Positions 46,101 to 54,440 are shown, counted from the stretch's first letter. The stretch: DNA of 64,000 nt from Streptomyces lacrimifluminis (GCF_014646095.1 NZ_BMMU01000001.1:1-64000), one strand, 5' to 3'. The notes: generated from the letters alone by a model not told the origin. Translations and numbers: made by a program.

Positions 46101-47176
46101 ATCCAGTCGGCCCACATCCGGTCCTCGGAGACATAACTCAGATGCAGGTCGTCGGGAAGGGCGGCGGGAGCGCGGGTGAACGCCTTCTTGTAGCGCAGTC
46201 GCAGTTCCTCGTCCATGCGAGGCAGCGCCGTGACCGCATGGTCGCTGATGACCGCGGTGAGTCGTTCGAACGCCGACAGCAGCGAGCCGGCGTTGCCCGC
46301 CTCGTCGCCGAAGGTCGCCAGCGTCTCCTCGTAGGCGTAGAACGGCCGGTACGGGATCTCCACCGAGCCCCAGTAGCCGGCCAGTTCGGCCCCGGTCATA
46401 CCGCTGGGGAACTGGTCGAACTTGGCGCGGGCCAGGGACCGTCCGGCGTCGGCCTTCTCCTTCTCGCCCTCGTCTATGCGCATCGGGACGGGCAGGATGC
46501 GGATACGACGGCGGTGGGGGGCGTGCTTGTCGATGTAGCGGGCGACGGCCGCGGCACCGTCGATGCTCTGACCACTGAGGGTGAAGCAGTCGACGAGGAC
46601 GTCCGGTAGATGGGCCGTGCAGATGTCGGCGATGTCGGACAGGCCGGTGCGGCTGTCGATGAGGACGTAGTCGTAGTTCTCTCGCATGTCGTCGCGCAGG
46701 GCGTCGAAGAAGAGGCCACCGCCCAACTGGCTGTAGAAGTTGTCCCAGTCGAAGCCGCCCGCGGTCGCCGAGTAGTCGCGGTTCTGGCGGCCGGCCTGGA
46801 CCAGGTCCAGGGTGCCCGAACCTGGGAACGGCCAGTCCAGGGAGACCGCGTGGCGCTGGATACGGGCGTACTCCCGGTGCCAGTCGTCCGGTCGGGGCTC
46901 GGGCAGTGCCGGGTCGGCCGCCGCCCAGGCGTACTCGGCGAGCAGGTCGATGACACCGGTGGTGGCGCCGGTGGCGTCCGGATCGAGGAAGGGCTGGAAG
47001 AAGCGGTGCAGGCCGGGGGCCTCCAGATCCCAGTCGACGGCGAGGACCCGCTTGCCGTTGGCGGCCAGGATCCAGGCGGCGTTGGCCAGGGTCATGGTCC
47101 GCCCGGTGCCGCCCTTGTACGAGTAGAACGTGACGATGCGGCCCCCCTGACCCTCACGTTCGTCATAACTGGTCAT
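43121..47176 (-). CDS. fxsT: FxSxx-COOH system protein FxsT (MinD-like, TIR-like, NB-ARC, TPR)
   Basis: 1351 residues with four parts. Residues 1-340: MinD/ParA-like ATPase with an altered Walker motif (YKGGTGRT at 20-27, Arg where Lys is usual). About 340-470: TIR-like (LSYVSEDRMWADW, VVVLSPSYQRS). About 520-800: NB-ARC/STAND ATPase with GLGGVGKTQ and LLVFDNAD. About 920-1330: many tetratricopeptide repeats, each with a D-H-P-x-T type turn (DHPATL, DHPSTL, RHPATL). The protein is cytoplasmic and looks like a large sensor switch. Start: ATG at 47176 with GAGGAAG upstream, overlapping the FxsC stop by 14 bases. Last gene of the operon; sensing or defence role is inferred from architecture. Confidence 0.9.
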   Translation of the reverse strand: MTSYDEREGQGGRIVTFYSYKGGTGRTMTLANAAWILAANGKRVLAVDWDLEAPGLHRFFQPFLDPDATGATTGVIDLLAEYAWAAADPALPEPRPDDWHREYARIQRHAVSLDWPFPGSGTLDLVQAGRQNRDYSATAGGFDWDNFYSQLGGGLFFDALRDDMRENYDYVLIDSRTGLSDIADICTAHLPDVLVDCFTLSGQSIDGAAAVARYIDKHAPHRRRIRILPVPMRIDEGEKEKADAGRSLARAKFDQFPSGMTGAELAGYWGSVEIPYRPFYAYEETLATFGDEAGNAGSLLSAFERLTAVISDHAVTALPRMDEELRLRYKKAFTRAPAALPDDLHLSYVSEDRMWADWIYALLRGAGFRVVLHYVGGEGDGAEQPAERTVVVLSPSYQRSARARQVWESATGGLPSGRRQVVAVQVGDIRPSPSFSEWPSVDLVRLDERNAASVLLRALGKPILPTGGTADGLTMEARFPGTAAKFWNISPRNASFTGRSALLEHLRNSLGNSSGGVSAGPYALYGLGGVGKTQIALEYVHRFGTDYDLVWWIPSEQNELIISSLAELADRLGLRIGDDAAQAAQEAREHLRQTGSALRWLLVFDNADEPQEVKQHFPGGNGHILVTSRNQTWLQAGQALEVDPFLREESIEHLLRRAPGLSAEDADRVAAAVGDLPLALDQAGAWLAATGIPVDTYLLQLEQQAEQVLSFSQPANYPQPVAATWNVSIERLKERSPAAVRLLQLCAFFAAEPISMKLLYGEEMIRVLAREDPALQENMVLGQVIREIGRFALAKVDRATNSIQVHRLVQAVIRSQLTVQEQEDAKHVVHRILAGARPPGEGPIDEPENRAAFATIWPHLEASEASRCDEPETRQLLIDRVRYQWKRGDLGAALALGQELRSAWEDQLTARRDRLTGLEGRIAQAAGLTSGADEGDLSALAVEKRYVTNLHTQILHLCFQIANVLRSLGKYVEAERLGTDTLARQRVLLPADHPHVLMTTSGLAMDLGSIGRFTEALDLAIEAYSGFKESFGEDHPSTLNANNNRALCLRLLGRYSEALDIDQEIYDRRRNDLGPDHPATLTTATNLCRDLREVGEYGTSISLLRSSYEAYQRLFGDTYPETLRTAKSLAVSLRKAGQVEEARLITQQTRELYRAREIPASTPDVLDCTLNYATDLYATGARDEALALAREIVPQYQQAPGTRHPATLAALNNLGIFLRGSGDRENARIRLEDTLATLQDVLGEDHPYSLSCAVNLANVLAEDGELQRAEALERLAVTGFQPSLGQNHPDTIVCRANLALTLRALGRAPEADQLQEGARQDLARLLGEEHPHTVSVRAGKRIHRDLEPLPV

Positions 47177-48479
47177 CGCGGTCTTCCTCCTCGACGGGCG
47201 GGCGGTGCACCGGTGTGCGGGCGTCGTCGTCCGGGTCGGCACGCAGTCGGAAGCGTGGTGTGCCCTGGTCGGGCGACCGGCGGACGGGCGGGTTCCTGAG
47301 ATGCTGGGCCGCCGCCCACTGCATGACGTACGGGAGCAGTTCGCCGAACGACTCGTGGTCGGAGATGCCCTCGACCGCGCGGTGGGAGGCCTGCCGGCTT
47401 TGGCTGAGCTTGCGGGGGAGAGCGGCCGCCGCCTCGTCGGCCAGTTCGGTCTCGACGTCCTCGCTGCTGTCCGGATCGGCATCGTTCCACGGGACCATCA
47501 GTCCGGTCGCCGGGCGGTGGCACTTGTCGAACCGACGCAGCTGCTCCCGGTGTTCGGCGTCACGCAGCAGCCAGCGGTCGAGGAGTACCACTTCGGGTCC
47601 GTCGAAGTCGCCGACCGTATCCGCGGTGCCGGGCCGGTGCGGGAACTCCGTGACCTCCGGCCGGTAGTCGAGGCGTTCGGCGATCTCGGTGGCCACACGG
47701 GCCAGTGGTGCGGGGCTGTCCGGGCTGAACGGGTTCCAATCCAGGGGGGATTCGCCGTAGTATCCGCGTCCGCGCCCCTCGGGCAGGCAGTCGTACGCGC
47801 ATGCGGCGACGGTGATCCGCAGCGTCTTCTGCGTTCTCGCGTCGGGCGGCGGGGCGAACGCGTCGGGCACGGTCTCCAGGGGTGTGCGCCGGCCGGGCTC
47901 CACCAGGACGTTGTTGCCGACATTGACGATGCGCCGGGCCAGTTCCAGCACCGCCCGCTGATAGTCCTTGCGGTACGAGGACAGCTTGATCAGGCCGTAG
48001 AGGCCGTAATCGTGGTAGCGGGAACCCATTTCGGGGTGGGCGTACTGCACATTCCCTATTTCCTGGGGGAGTTGATGGGAGGCCACCGGCGACCACAGCG
48101 CCGGGACCACGGCGCTGGGGGTGCCCGGTTCGCCGGACAGGTGCCGGGTGGCGCGCCTGCTGAAGACGGTCCACTCCCGGCCGCACCAGGTGCTGCGGAA
48201 GAAGCGCGGTGAGTACAGCGGTACGAACACCCGGCAGCGGGCCAGGGAATGGGCCAGCTCCTCCGACCAGACCTCACCGGCCCTGATACGGCGGTCCATG
48301 AACCCCGGCGGTCCGACGGTGTCGGTCATCTCGTTGATGTGTTCGCACAGTTCGAGGAAAAGACGGTGGACCCACATGTCCCGGTCGACGCCGTCGGAAC
48401 CGTTGCGCGGGGCGTGGGCGTAACTCAGAAAGAAATAAGGGGCGGAGGCATCCGCCCGCCATGATTCCGTCGGCGCCAC
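47163..48479 (-). CDS. fxsC: TIR-like protein FxsC
   Basis: 438 residues. Begins almost directly with the TIR-like strand PYFFLSYAHAP and continues GFMDRRIRAGEVWSEEL, then VFVPLYSPRFFRSTWCGREW, all typical of FxsC. A second, less conserved half (about 200-400) has GESPLDWNPFSP and LLDRWLLRD. TIR domains bind NAD or act as scaffolds; no clear catalytic Glu can be asserted here. Start: GTG at 48479 with GGGGGA about 5 bases upstream; a longer GTG start at 48518 lacks a site. Overlaps fxsT. Found in Streptomyces almost only in FxSxx loci (family knowledge). Confidence 0.9.
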   Translation of the reverse strand: MAPTESWRADASAPYFFLSYAHAPRNGSDGVDRDMWVHRLFLELCEHINEMTDTVGPPGFMDRRIRAGEVWSEELAHSLARCRVFVPLYSPRFFRSTWCGREWTVFSRRATRHLSGEPGTPSAVVPALWSPVASHQLPQEIGNVQYAHPEMGSRYHDYGLYGLIKLSSYRKDYQRAVLELARRIVNVGNNVLVEPGRRTPLETVPDAFAPPPDARTQKTLRITVAACAYDCLPEGRGRGYYGESPLDWNPFSPDSPAPLARVATEIAERLDYRPEVTEFPHRPGTADTVGDFDGPEVVLLDRWLLRDAEHREQLRRFDKCHRPATGLMVPWNDADPDSSEDVETELADEAAAALPRKLSQSRQASHRAVEGISDHESFGELLPYVMQWAAAQHLRNPPVRRSPDQGTPRFRLRADPDDDARTPVHRPPVEEEDRDDQL

Positions 48480-48518
48480 GCAATCCCCCGATCGCCCGTT
48501 CCCCCCGGGTGTGGACAC

Positions 48519-49355
48519 TCAGTGTAGGAAGTCGGCAGCGATTTGTGAGTGGTTCGTCGCACGGCGGGGGTGGCGATTTCCGGTCAGCCAGCCGGTGGCG
48601 AAGTCCACGGCCGCCCGCAGGGGCACCAACCGGGCGCTGGCGAGGCCCAGTCGGCCGCGCCGGACGACCGGCACGGGGAGCGTGGCATCGTGCGCCTCGA
48701 AAGCCGTCCCCAGGGCCCCGAAGTCGCTGTCGTCGAGGTCGACGTCCTTGAACGAGATCCAGCGGCGCGCCCCGTCACGCAGCACCACGCAGCGGTACTC
48801 CCGCCAGGGTGCGCCGGAGATGCGGTACTCCGCGAGGTGCAGGGCGCTGCACACCTCGTAGCCGACCCCGATGAGCAGCACCCGCGCATCGGCCGCGTAC
48901 AGCCGGGCCAGCGGCGAGTGTTCTCCCAGGTGACAGTCCCCGGCGTGGCCCGCCAGCAACTCCGCAGCCCGGACCCCCACGGCCGCGAACGAGGTCTGGG
49001 GGTGTGCACTGCGCACCGCGTCCCGTTCGCACCGGACCGTCTCGGCCAGCAGCCCCATGCCCTGCGACGGGGTGTGCGTCGGGTCGAAGGGAGGCATGGA
49101 GTCCCGATGGAGGGCCAGTTGACGGACCGTCATGTTCCGGGTGTGCTCGCGGTACGCCGGGGAAGTGTCGGAGTTACCCGCGGTGAACGCCGGGACGACC
49201 AAGGTCCCGTCGGGGCCGAGCGCATCGCGCAACGCGCTCAGGACGGCGGCGGCCGACAGTCCGGTCCGGCGCAGCGAGGCGTGCACGAGCAGAGTGGAAC
49301 CGGCCCGTACGCCCAGGTCCGCCAGCGCGGCGGCCGGCGGCCGGGCCCCGGTCAT
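48519..49355 (-). CDS. AAC(3)-family N-acetyltransferase within the FxSxx operon
   Basis: 278 residues of the aminoglycoside 3-N-acetyltransferase fold. Conserved pieces: LLVHASLRRTG, LVVPAFTAGN, DPTHTPSQGMG, RSAHPQTSFAAVG with the catalytic His, and HLGEHSPLARLYAADARVLLIG (seen by GEHSPLARLY). The ATG at 49355 overlaps the FxsB stop (ATGA), so it is translated with the maturase. That coupling makes antibiotic resistance an unlikely main job and suggests acetylation of the modified peptide or another amine in the pathway (inference). Full length, no broken motif. Confidence 0.85.
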   Translation of the reverse strand: MTGARPPAAALADLGVRAGSTLLVHASLRRTGLSAAAVLSALRDALGPDGTLVVPAFTAGNSDTSPAYREHTRNMTVRQLALHRDSMPPFDPTHTPSQGMGLLAETVRCERDAVRSAHPQTSFAAVGVRAAELLAGHAGDCHLGEHSPLARLYAADARVLLIGVGYEVCSALHLAEYRISGAPWREYRCVVLRDGARRWISFKDVDLDDSDFGALGTAFEAHDATLPVPVVRRGRLGLASARLVPLRAAVDFATGWLTGNRHPRRATNHSQIAADFLH

Positions 49356-51514
49356 ATGCTTCGCCGCATGCCCTCGGTGAACCGCAGGCCGAGGGGGGTC
49401 AGTGAGCCGCGCTCTGCCAACTCGTCGAGTTGCACATGGAGTTGCCGGGCCGCACCCACCTCCGGCAGCAGGGCGTCCGTGGCGGAGCGCGCGTAGGCTT
49501 CGGCCAGCAGTTCGCCGGTGCGGGTGTCGGCCTCGTGGTACAGGTCGCACACGTCCAGCAGCGCGTCCAGTACACCGAGCCGGAACTCGCGCACCAGGGC
49601 GACGGCGAGCCGCACGGGATCCGGGTCCAGGGTGACCCCCAGTGCCGCGAACCCGCCGGGGGACGCTGTCACCGACGGCGTCGTGGGCGAGCCCGCCGCG
49701 CCAGTGAGGGGGGTCACGACGCGCACACCGGCAGCCATGCCGGCGGCCACCGAAGGCAGCGCCGCTCGGATCAACTGCCAGGCGCGCGGCAGGACTTCCC
49801 GCCACGACTCGGCCTCCTCGTCCGTCAGGCGGTCCATGGCAGGCCGGCCGAAGCAGTCGCGGTACGGATCGAGGTCGTCCAGCGCGACCTCCAGCCCGTC
49901 CGCCCGTATCCACCGCATCGGCTCCCAGCCGGGCGCACCCGCCCTCCGGATCTGATGACCCCCCAACTCGACTGTCCGCGCGCCGACTTCACCGACCCGT
50001 AGCCGGCCCGTTTCCTGGACAGATGCGAAACCGTCGGCCACCGGCACGGAAACCAGGTCGACAGTGCCGTCGCGCAGCAGCGCGGAGGCGACGAGCGAGG
50101 CGAGATGCGTGGTCGGCGCGGCACCGGGAGGGGCAGCAAGACAGCGCATGATCCAGGAACGGGTGTAGGGGTGTGTCAGCACCTGCGTCAGCGAGGAGTC
50201 CCGGCGGTCGAGATCCAGTGCCAGGCGCCACGAACGATCCCAGGGCTCATCGCCCTGTCCGCCCAGTTCCCGGCCGACGAGGGACAGCAGATCACGGGTG
50301 ACCGCCTGCCGTGCCCGGGCCAGTTCCCGGACCGCGCTGCCGTCGTCGGTACCGTCCGCCAGCGCGTCGAAACCCTGAACCGGACGGTCGGCGCCTGCTC
50401 CGGTGCGGGTGTCGATCGAGCGGATCAGCGTCTCCAGGTCGGCGCAGTAGACGGACGGGTTGTCGAAACCGCTGCCGTCGCCCCGGTAGCGGTGTGCGTA
50501 CAGCCCTCCGCCGCAGGACCGCACCACCGGACAGGACCGGCACTGCTCGTTCAGCCCCGCCATCCCCTGCTGGCGGGCGGTGATACCGGGGTGGGCGGCG
50601 ACCTGGTCGAGGGTGTGGTGGAAGACGTCCTCCCCCGTCGCCGGGGCGCCGTCGTACGCCGTCTTGAGCGAGTCGGCCTGCTCGAAGGTTCCGTCGGTCT
50701 CGATCACCAGTACGTCCGCGGGCGCCAGCCCCATCGCCTCGGTCAGGCCGGGACCCCCGCCGAGCGTACTGATCACCGAGTCGAACATCCGCACAGGGAT
50801 CGGGCGTCCCCGCAGGTCCCAACGGTCGTACACCGCCATCAGCCAGTCCGCGTACGGAGCCGGGGCGGCGTCGGGACGTGGCGGCGGCTCGTCCCAGGTG
50901 GCGTGCGGCAGCAGGAAGTCGATGCGCGGCGGACCGAGGGCGGCCAGCGCGTCATAGGTGGCGCCGGGGTCGTTGCGTAGATCGATCGTGCACAGGAGGC
51001 CGGCGAACAGATGGCGGTAGCGCTCCTGCCGGAGCAGCCCGACCGCCGCCAACACCTTGTCGTGGCTGCTGCGGCCGTCGGCGAAACGCCGGTGCAGGTC
51101 GTTGGCGGCCTTGTCGCCGTCGAGCGAGATTCCGACCAGGACGCCGAACTCGTCGAAGAGATCGAGATAACGCTCGCTGAGCTGCACGCCGTTGGTGTGG
51201 ATCCGTAAGTCGAGTTCGCACACGCCACCCAGGGCTCTGCGTAGTTCCTCGCAGACGCGCCGCAGCCGCTTCGGCCCTGCCAGCAACGGCTCCCCTCCGT
51301 GCAGGATGACCTGCACGGAAGACAGCGCGTGGTCCTTCGCGTGCTCCGCAAGACGCAGAGCAGTCCAGGAAATGACCTCGTCGGAGATCACTTTCGGCCG
51401 CGAACTCCAGCTCTGATCGGCATGCTCGTAGACATAGCAATGATCACAGGCGAGATCGCATCTGCTGTGAACCTTGAGAACGAGCTGTCGAAATGGAATC
51501 AGCGGACCGGGCAT
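49352..51514 (-). CDS. fxsB: FxsB-family radical SAM/SPASM cyclophane-forming peptide maturase
   Basis: 720 residues. The radical SAM cluster is CDLACDHC (Cys19, 23, 26); LHGGEPLL and GISLDGD follow. The SPASM auxiliary-cluster region is CRSCPVVRSCGGG (about 318-332) with a further Cys near VYCADLE. The enzyme should join the Phe ring to the Ser two residues on in the FxsA tail. The C-terminal 300 residues correspond to the domain that in relatives carries HExxH; here the aligned stretch reads LVREFRLGVLDALLD (about 639-653), so both His are lost. ATG at 51514; 20 bases after the fxsA stop. Confidence 0.93.
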   Translation of the reverse strand: MPGPLIPFRQLVLKVHSRCDLACDHCYVYEHADQSWSSRPKVISDEVISWTALRLAEHAKDHALSSVQVILHGGEPLLAGPKRLRRVCEELRRALGGVCELDLRIHTNGVQLSERYLDLFDEFGVLVGISLDGDKAANDLHRRFADGRSSHDKVLAAVGLLRQERYRHLFAGLLCTIDLRNDPGATYDALAALGPPRIDFLLPHATWDEPPPRPDAAPAPYADWLMAVYDRWDLRGRPIPVRMFDSVISTLGGGPGLTEAMGLAPADVLVIETDGTFEQADSLKTAYDGAPATGEDVFHHTLDQVAAHPGITARQQGMAGLNEQCRSCPVVRSCGGGLYAHRYRGDGSGFDNPSVYCADLETLIRSIDTRTGAGADRPVQGFDALADGTDDGSAVRELARARQAVTRDLLSLVGRELGGQGDEPWDRSWRLALDLDRRDSSLTQVLTHPYTRSWIMRCLAAPPGAAPTTHLASLVASALLRDGTVDLVSVPVADGFASVQETGRLRVGEVGARTVELGGHQIRRAGAPGWEPMRWIRADGLEVALDDLDPYRDCFGRPAMDRLTDEEAESWREVLPRAWQLIRAALPSVAAGMAAGVRVVTPLTGAAGSPTTPSVTASPGGFAALGVTLDPDPVRLAVALVREFRLGVLDALLDVCDLYHEADTRTGELLAEAYARSATDALLPEVGAARQLHVQLDELAERGSLTPLGLRFTEGMRRSI

Positions 51515-51534
51515 TCGAGGGTTACTCGGGTTCG

Positions 51535-51723
51535 TCAGATGGAAGACTGGAATGTAGGGCCTGAGGCCTTCCGGCTCTCCAGGGAGGAGAGGGCACGCCG
51601 CACCCCGCGGGCGCTCTTGGGGTCATACGGGGCGTCGAGGAGCGGCTTGGGCACACGGCCGTCGGCGACGGCAAAAGACTGCGAAGTGGTTCTTGCTCGA
51701 GAGTTCACGACGTTCCCTACCAT
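51535..51723 (-). CDS. fxsA: FxSxx-COOH RiPP precursor peptide FxsA
   Basis: 62 residues (57 from GTG at 51708, which has AGGGA 5 bases upstream and may be the true start). It ends exactly in F-Q-S-S-I, the FxSxx-COOH signature. The leader contains VPKPLLDAPYDPKSARGV and LSSLESRKASG, the type of hydrophilic leader seen in FxsA proteins. Substrate of FxsB, encoded 20 bases downstream: Phe and Ser of F-Q-S are the expected crosslink partners. No leader peptidase or exporter is in the operon. The upstream 170 bases to the sensor kinase gene must hold the operon promoter. Confidence 0.9.
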   Translation of the reverse strand: MVGNVVNSRARTTSQSFAVADGRVPKPLLDAPYDPKSARGVRRALSSLESRKASGPTFQSSI

Positions 51724-51893
51724 GCCGACGAGAGTTTTGGCAGAAACCTATCGCGTAAGTGGTAACAGCGCAGCGCCCAAACGGCCAAGGTTTCGATATA
51801 AGCAGTAACGCGCCGCAGGTCAGACGCATTCTGCCCAGGATCTTTCGCACCCATACGGATGAGCCGCCCGGCCTGTCATGCGGTGAAAGCCCC

Positions 51894-53363
51894 CTATGTC
51901 GTTTCCGGCGGCGGCACAGCGGCTCCCGGCAGCCGTACAGTGGCCACTGTCCCACCACCCCCGGCCGGCTTCAGGGACACCTCGCCGCCCGCCTGCTGGA
52001 TCGTGCGCGCGACGATGGACAGACCGAGGCCGGAACCGGGCAGTGCCCGTGCGCTCGGTGAGCGCCAGAAGCGGTCGAAGACGTGGGGGATCTCGTCGGC
52101 GGGGATGCCGGGCCCGTGGTCCCGGACCGTCAGGGTGCCGCCGCTCAGCTGGACCTCGATCGTGCCGCCCTCGGGGCTGAACTTCACCGCGTTGTCCAGG
52201 ATGTTGACCACCGCGCGCTCCAGCGCCGAGGGTTCCGCCCGGACGAACCAGGGCTGGATGTCCGCCGTGATCGTCAGCTCGGGGCCGCGCAGTCGGGCCC
52301 GGCGCAGGGCGGACTCCACCGTGTCCTCCAGGGAGATCACCTGGACGCGTTCGCCCCGCTGGCCCTCCGAACGGGACAGCTCCTGCAAGTCGCCGATCAG
52401 GGAGGCCAGTTCGGTCATCTGGGCCTTCACCGAGGCGAGCAGCGCCTTACGGTCCGCCTCGGGGATCGGGCGGCCCGTCTCCTCGCTGCGGGTGAGGAGT
52501 TCGATGTTCGTGCGGAGGGAGGTGAGGGGGGTGCGGAGTTCGTGACCGGCGTCCGCGATCAACTGCTGTTGCAGTTCGTGGGAGTTGGCGAGGGCGGATG
52601 TCATGGAGTTGAAGGAGCGCGAGAGACGGGCCACCTCGTCGTCGCTCTCCTCCTCCACCGGGATGCGGACCGTCAAGTCCTCGGTGCGGGCCACGTGTTC
52701 GACAGCTTCGGTGAGCTTGTCCACAGGGCGGAGGGCGGCGCGGGCCACCGCGAGGCCGGCGGCTCCGGCGCCCACGACTCCGATGCCGGAGACGAGGAGG
52801 AGGAGCAGGGCGAGCTCGTTGAGCGTCGACTGGGTGCTCTTGAGGGGGACGGCAACTGACAGGACGGCGCCTTCGTAGATCTGTGGCGGGGTGTTGGGGC
52901 CCGTCGAGACGATCAGAGGAGCCGTCAGTACTCGTACGGTGTTGCCCTCGCTGTCGGTCCCGTTGCGGAAGACCCCGTCGCCGCTGGTTGTCGCTGTCTT
53001 GACGACGTTCTTGTCGCTGTCGGCGACCTTGATCACGCCTTCGGAGGTCAGCGAGACACACGCCGTTCCGTCCTCCTTGACCAGCTGGAGGTAGTAGTGG
53101 GTGTCCGGGGCCCGGAAGTCGTCGCTGTTCTCGGTCGGTGTCCGGGGGCAGCGGTTGAGGGCGTCCATCACCTGGTCGTACCGCTGGGGCTGTGCCGTTG
53201 CCTTCTGCAGATCACTGTCGATCTCGTCGTACAGCTTCCCCTGCACGATGAACCAACAAGTCACCGAAACCGCCGCCACCGCGAACGCCACAGCGGCAGC
53301 GACCAGCATGGACAGTCGCGCCCGGATCGGCAGGGTACGGAGCCGGCGTCCCACTCTGCTCAT
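51894..53363 (-). CDS. Sensor histidine kinase (MprB-like)
   Basis: 489 residues. Two membrane helices (about 17-40 and 185-207) bracket an extracytoplasmic sensor of about 145 residues. A HAMP segment follows ([19 protein letters not shown]), then the phosphorylated His in [13 protein letters not shown]-box [11 protein letters not shown], and G-boxes DHGPGIP and GSGLGLSIV. Start overlaps the response-regulator stop (ATGA). With the HtrA-like protease two genes upstream this resembles the mycobacterial MprAB-PepD envelope stress system. Likely SCO4155 counterpart (from memory). Confidence 0.92.
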   Translation of the reverse strand: MSRVGRRLRTLPIRARLSMLVAAAVAFAVAAVSVTCWFIVQGKLYDEIDSDLQKATAQPQRYDQVMDALNRCPRTPTENSDDFRAPDTHYYLQLVKEDGTACVSLTSEGVIKVADSDKNVVKTATTSGDGVFRNGTDSEGNTVRVLTAPLIVSTGPNTPPQIYEGAVLSVAVPLKSTQSTLNELALLLLLVSGIGVVGAGAAGLAVARAALRPVDKLTEAVEHVARTEDLTVRIPVEEESDDEVARLSRSFNSMTSALANSHELQQQLIADAGHELRTPLTSLRTNIELLTRSEETGRPIPEADRKALLASVKAQMTELASLIGDLQELSRSEGQRGERVQVISLEDTVESALRRARLRGPELTITADIQPWFVRAEPSALERAVVNILDNAVKFSPEGGTIEVQLSGGTLTVRDHGPGIPADEIPHVFDRFWRSPSARALPGSGLGLSIVARTIQQAGGEVSLKPAGGGGTVATVRLPGAAVPPPETT

Positions 53364-54097
53364 TCCGCGCCGCCCTGGCGCAGCACATACCCCACACCCC
53401 GCACCGTGTGGACGAGGCGCGGCTCGCCGCCCGCCTCCGTCTTGCGGCGGAGGTACATGACGTACACGTCGAGGGAGTTGGAGGACGGCTCGAAGTCGAA
53501 GCCCCAGACCGCCTTCAGGATCTGTTCCCGGGTGAGTACCTGGCGCGGGTGGGCCAGGAACATCTCCAGGAGGGTGAACTCCGTGCGGGTCAGTTCCACC
53601 GCTCGGCCGCCGCGCGTCACCTCACGTGTCGCGAGGTCCATGCGCAGGTCGGCGAAGGTCAGGGCCTCGTCCTCCGGGAGGCTGCCCGCCACGGCCGCCG
53701 CCGCGTAGGAGCTGCGGCGCAGCAGGGCCCGTACCCGGGCGAAGAGTTCGTCCAGTTCGAAGGGCTTGACGAGGTAGTCGTCCGCTCCCGCGTCCAGGCC
53801 GGTCACGCGGTCGCCGACCGTGTCCCGGGCCGTCAGCATCAGGATGGGCGTGGTCGTGCCCGCGCCCCGCATACGCCGGGCCGCCGTCAGGCCGTCCATC
53901 CTCGGCATCTGGATGTCCAGGACGACCAGGTCGGGCTGGTACGCGGTCGCCTTCTCCAGGGCGTCCGCGCCGTCGACCGCGACCTCCGTGTCGTACCCCT
54001 CGAAGGCGAGGCTGCGCTGGAGTGCTTCGCGCACAGCCGGCTCGTCGTCGACGATCAGGATGCGCTGGATGTCACGGTCGCCTTCGGCGGGGCTCAT
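53360..54097 (-). CDS. OmpR-family response regulator (MprA-like)
   Basis: 245 residues. Receiver domain with ILIVDDEP, phospho-acceptor Asp in [13 protein letters not shown], Thr in LTARD and Lys in VKPF; winged-helix output with [16 protein letters not shown] and [11 protein letters not shown]. It is the partner of the kinase encoded with it. A truncated relative of its last part lies at 38453-38545. Start: ATG at 54097 with GAGGAA about 11 bases upstream. Confidence 0.93.
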   Translation of the reverse strand: MSPAEGDRDIQRILIVDDEPAVREALQRSLAFEGYDTEVAVDGADALEKATAYQPDLVVLDIQMPRMDGLTAARRMRGAGTTTPILMLTARDTVGDRVTGLDAGADDYLVKPFELDELFARVRALLRRSSYAAAAVAGSLPEDEALTFADLRMDLATREVTRGGRAVELTRTEFTLLEMFLAHPRQVLTREQILKAVWGFDFEPSSNSLDVYVMYLRRKTEAGGEPRLVHTVRGVGYVLRQGGAE

Positions 54098-54195
54098 GGT
54101 CGCGGATTCCTCGGGTGGGGCGGGACGTATCGGACGCGTTCAGCGTCGCACGTTTCCGGTCTGCTGCGGAGAGAAAGGATCAGCTGCGCGGTGGA

Positions 54196-54381
54196 TCAGC
54201 TGAGTGCGGGACGGCGACCGCGCGTCGTTGCCCTGCGGGCGGCGGCCGTACGCGTCGCCCTCGCCACCTCCGGGGCCCGGGTCGTCGCCGTCGGCGGGTG
54301 CAGGGCGAAGGCCACGCCGAGGGCGAGGTCCAGACCGGCCGGATCGGTGCCGGTCACCGTGTGCGAAACCTGCTTGATCAT
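54196..54381 (-). CDS. Small conserved protein, function unknown
   Basis: 61 residues starting MIKQVSHTVTGTDPAGLDLALG, with a basic Arg/Ala/Thr-rich end. Start: ATG at 54381 with CAGGGG about 7 bases upstream. It lies between the HtrA-like protease and the response regulator on the same strand, a gap of 59 bases after the protease stop. No known domain. The good ribosome site supports it, but a fortuitous frame cannot be excluded. Confidence 0.5.
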   Translation of the reverse strand: MIKQVSHTVTGTDPAGLDLALGVAFALHPPTATTRAPEVARATRTAAARRATTRGRRPALS

Positions 54382-54440
54382 GACGTACCCCTGTTCTCTG
54401 TTCACTGTTCCCTGTACTTCCGCCCCGGAGGTTCTCTGCC

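Noticed and set aside
48519..49355. Aminoglycoside resistance gene
   Set aside because: Fold is AAC(3)-like, but its translational coupling within a RiPP operon makes a resistance role only one possibility, so it was not called as such.
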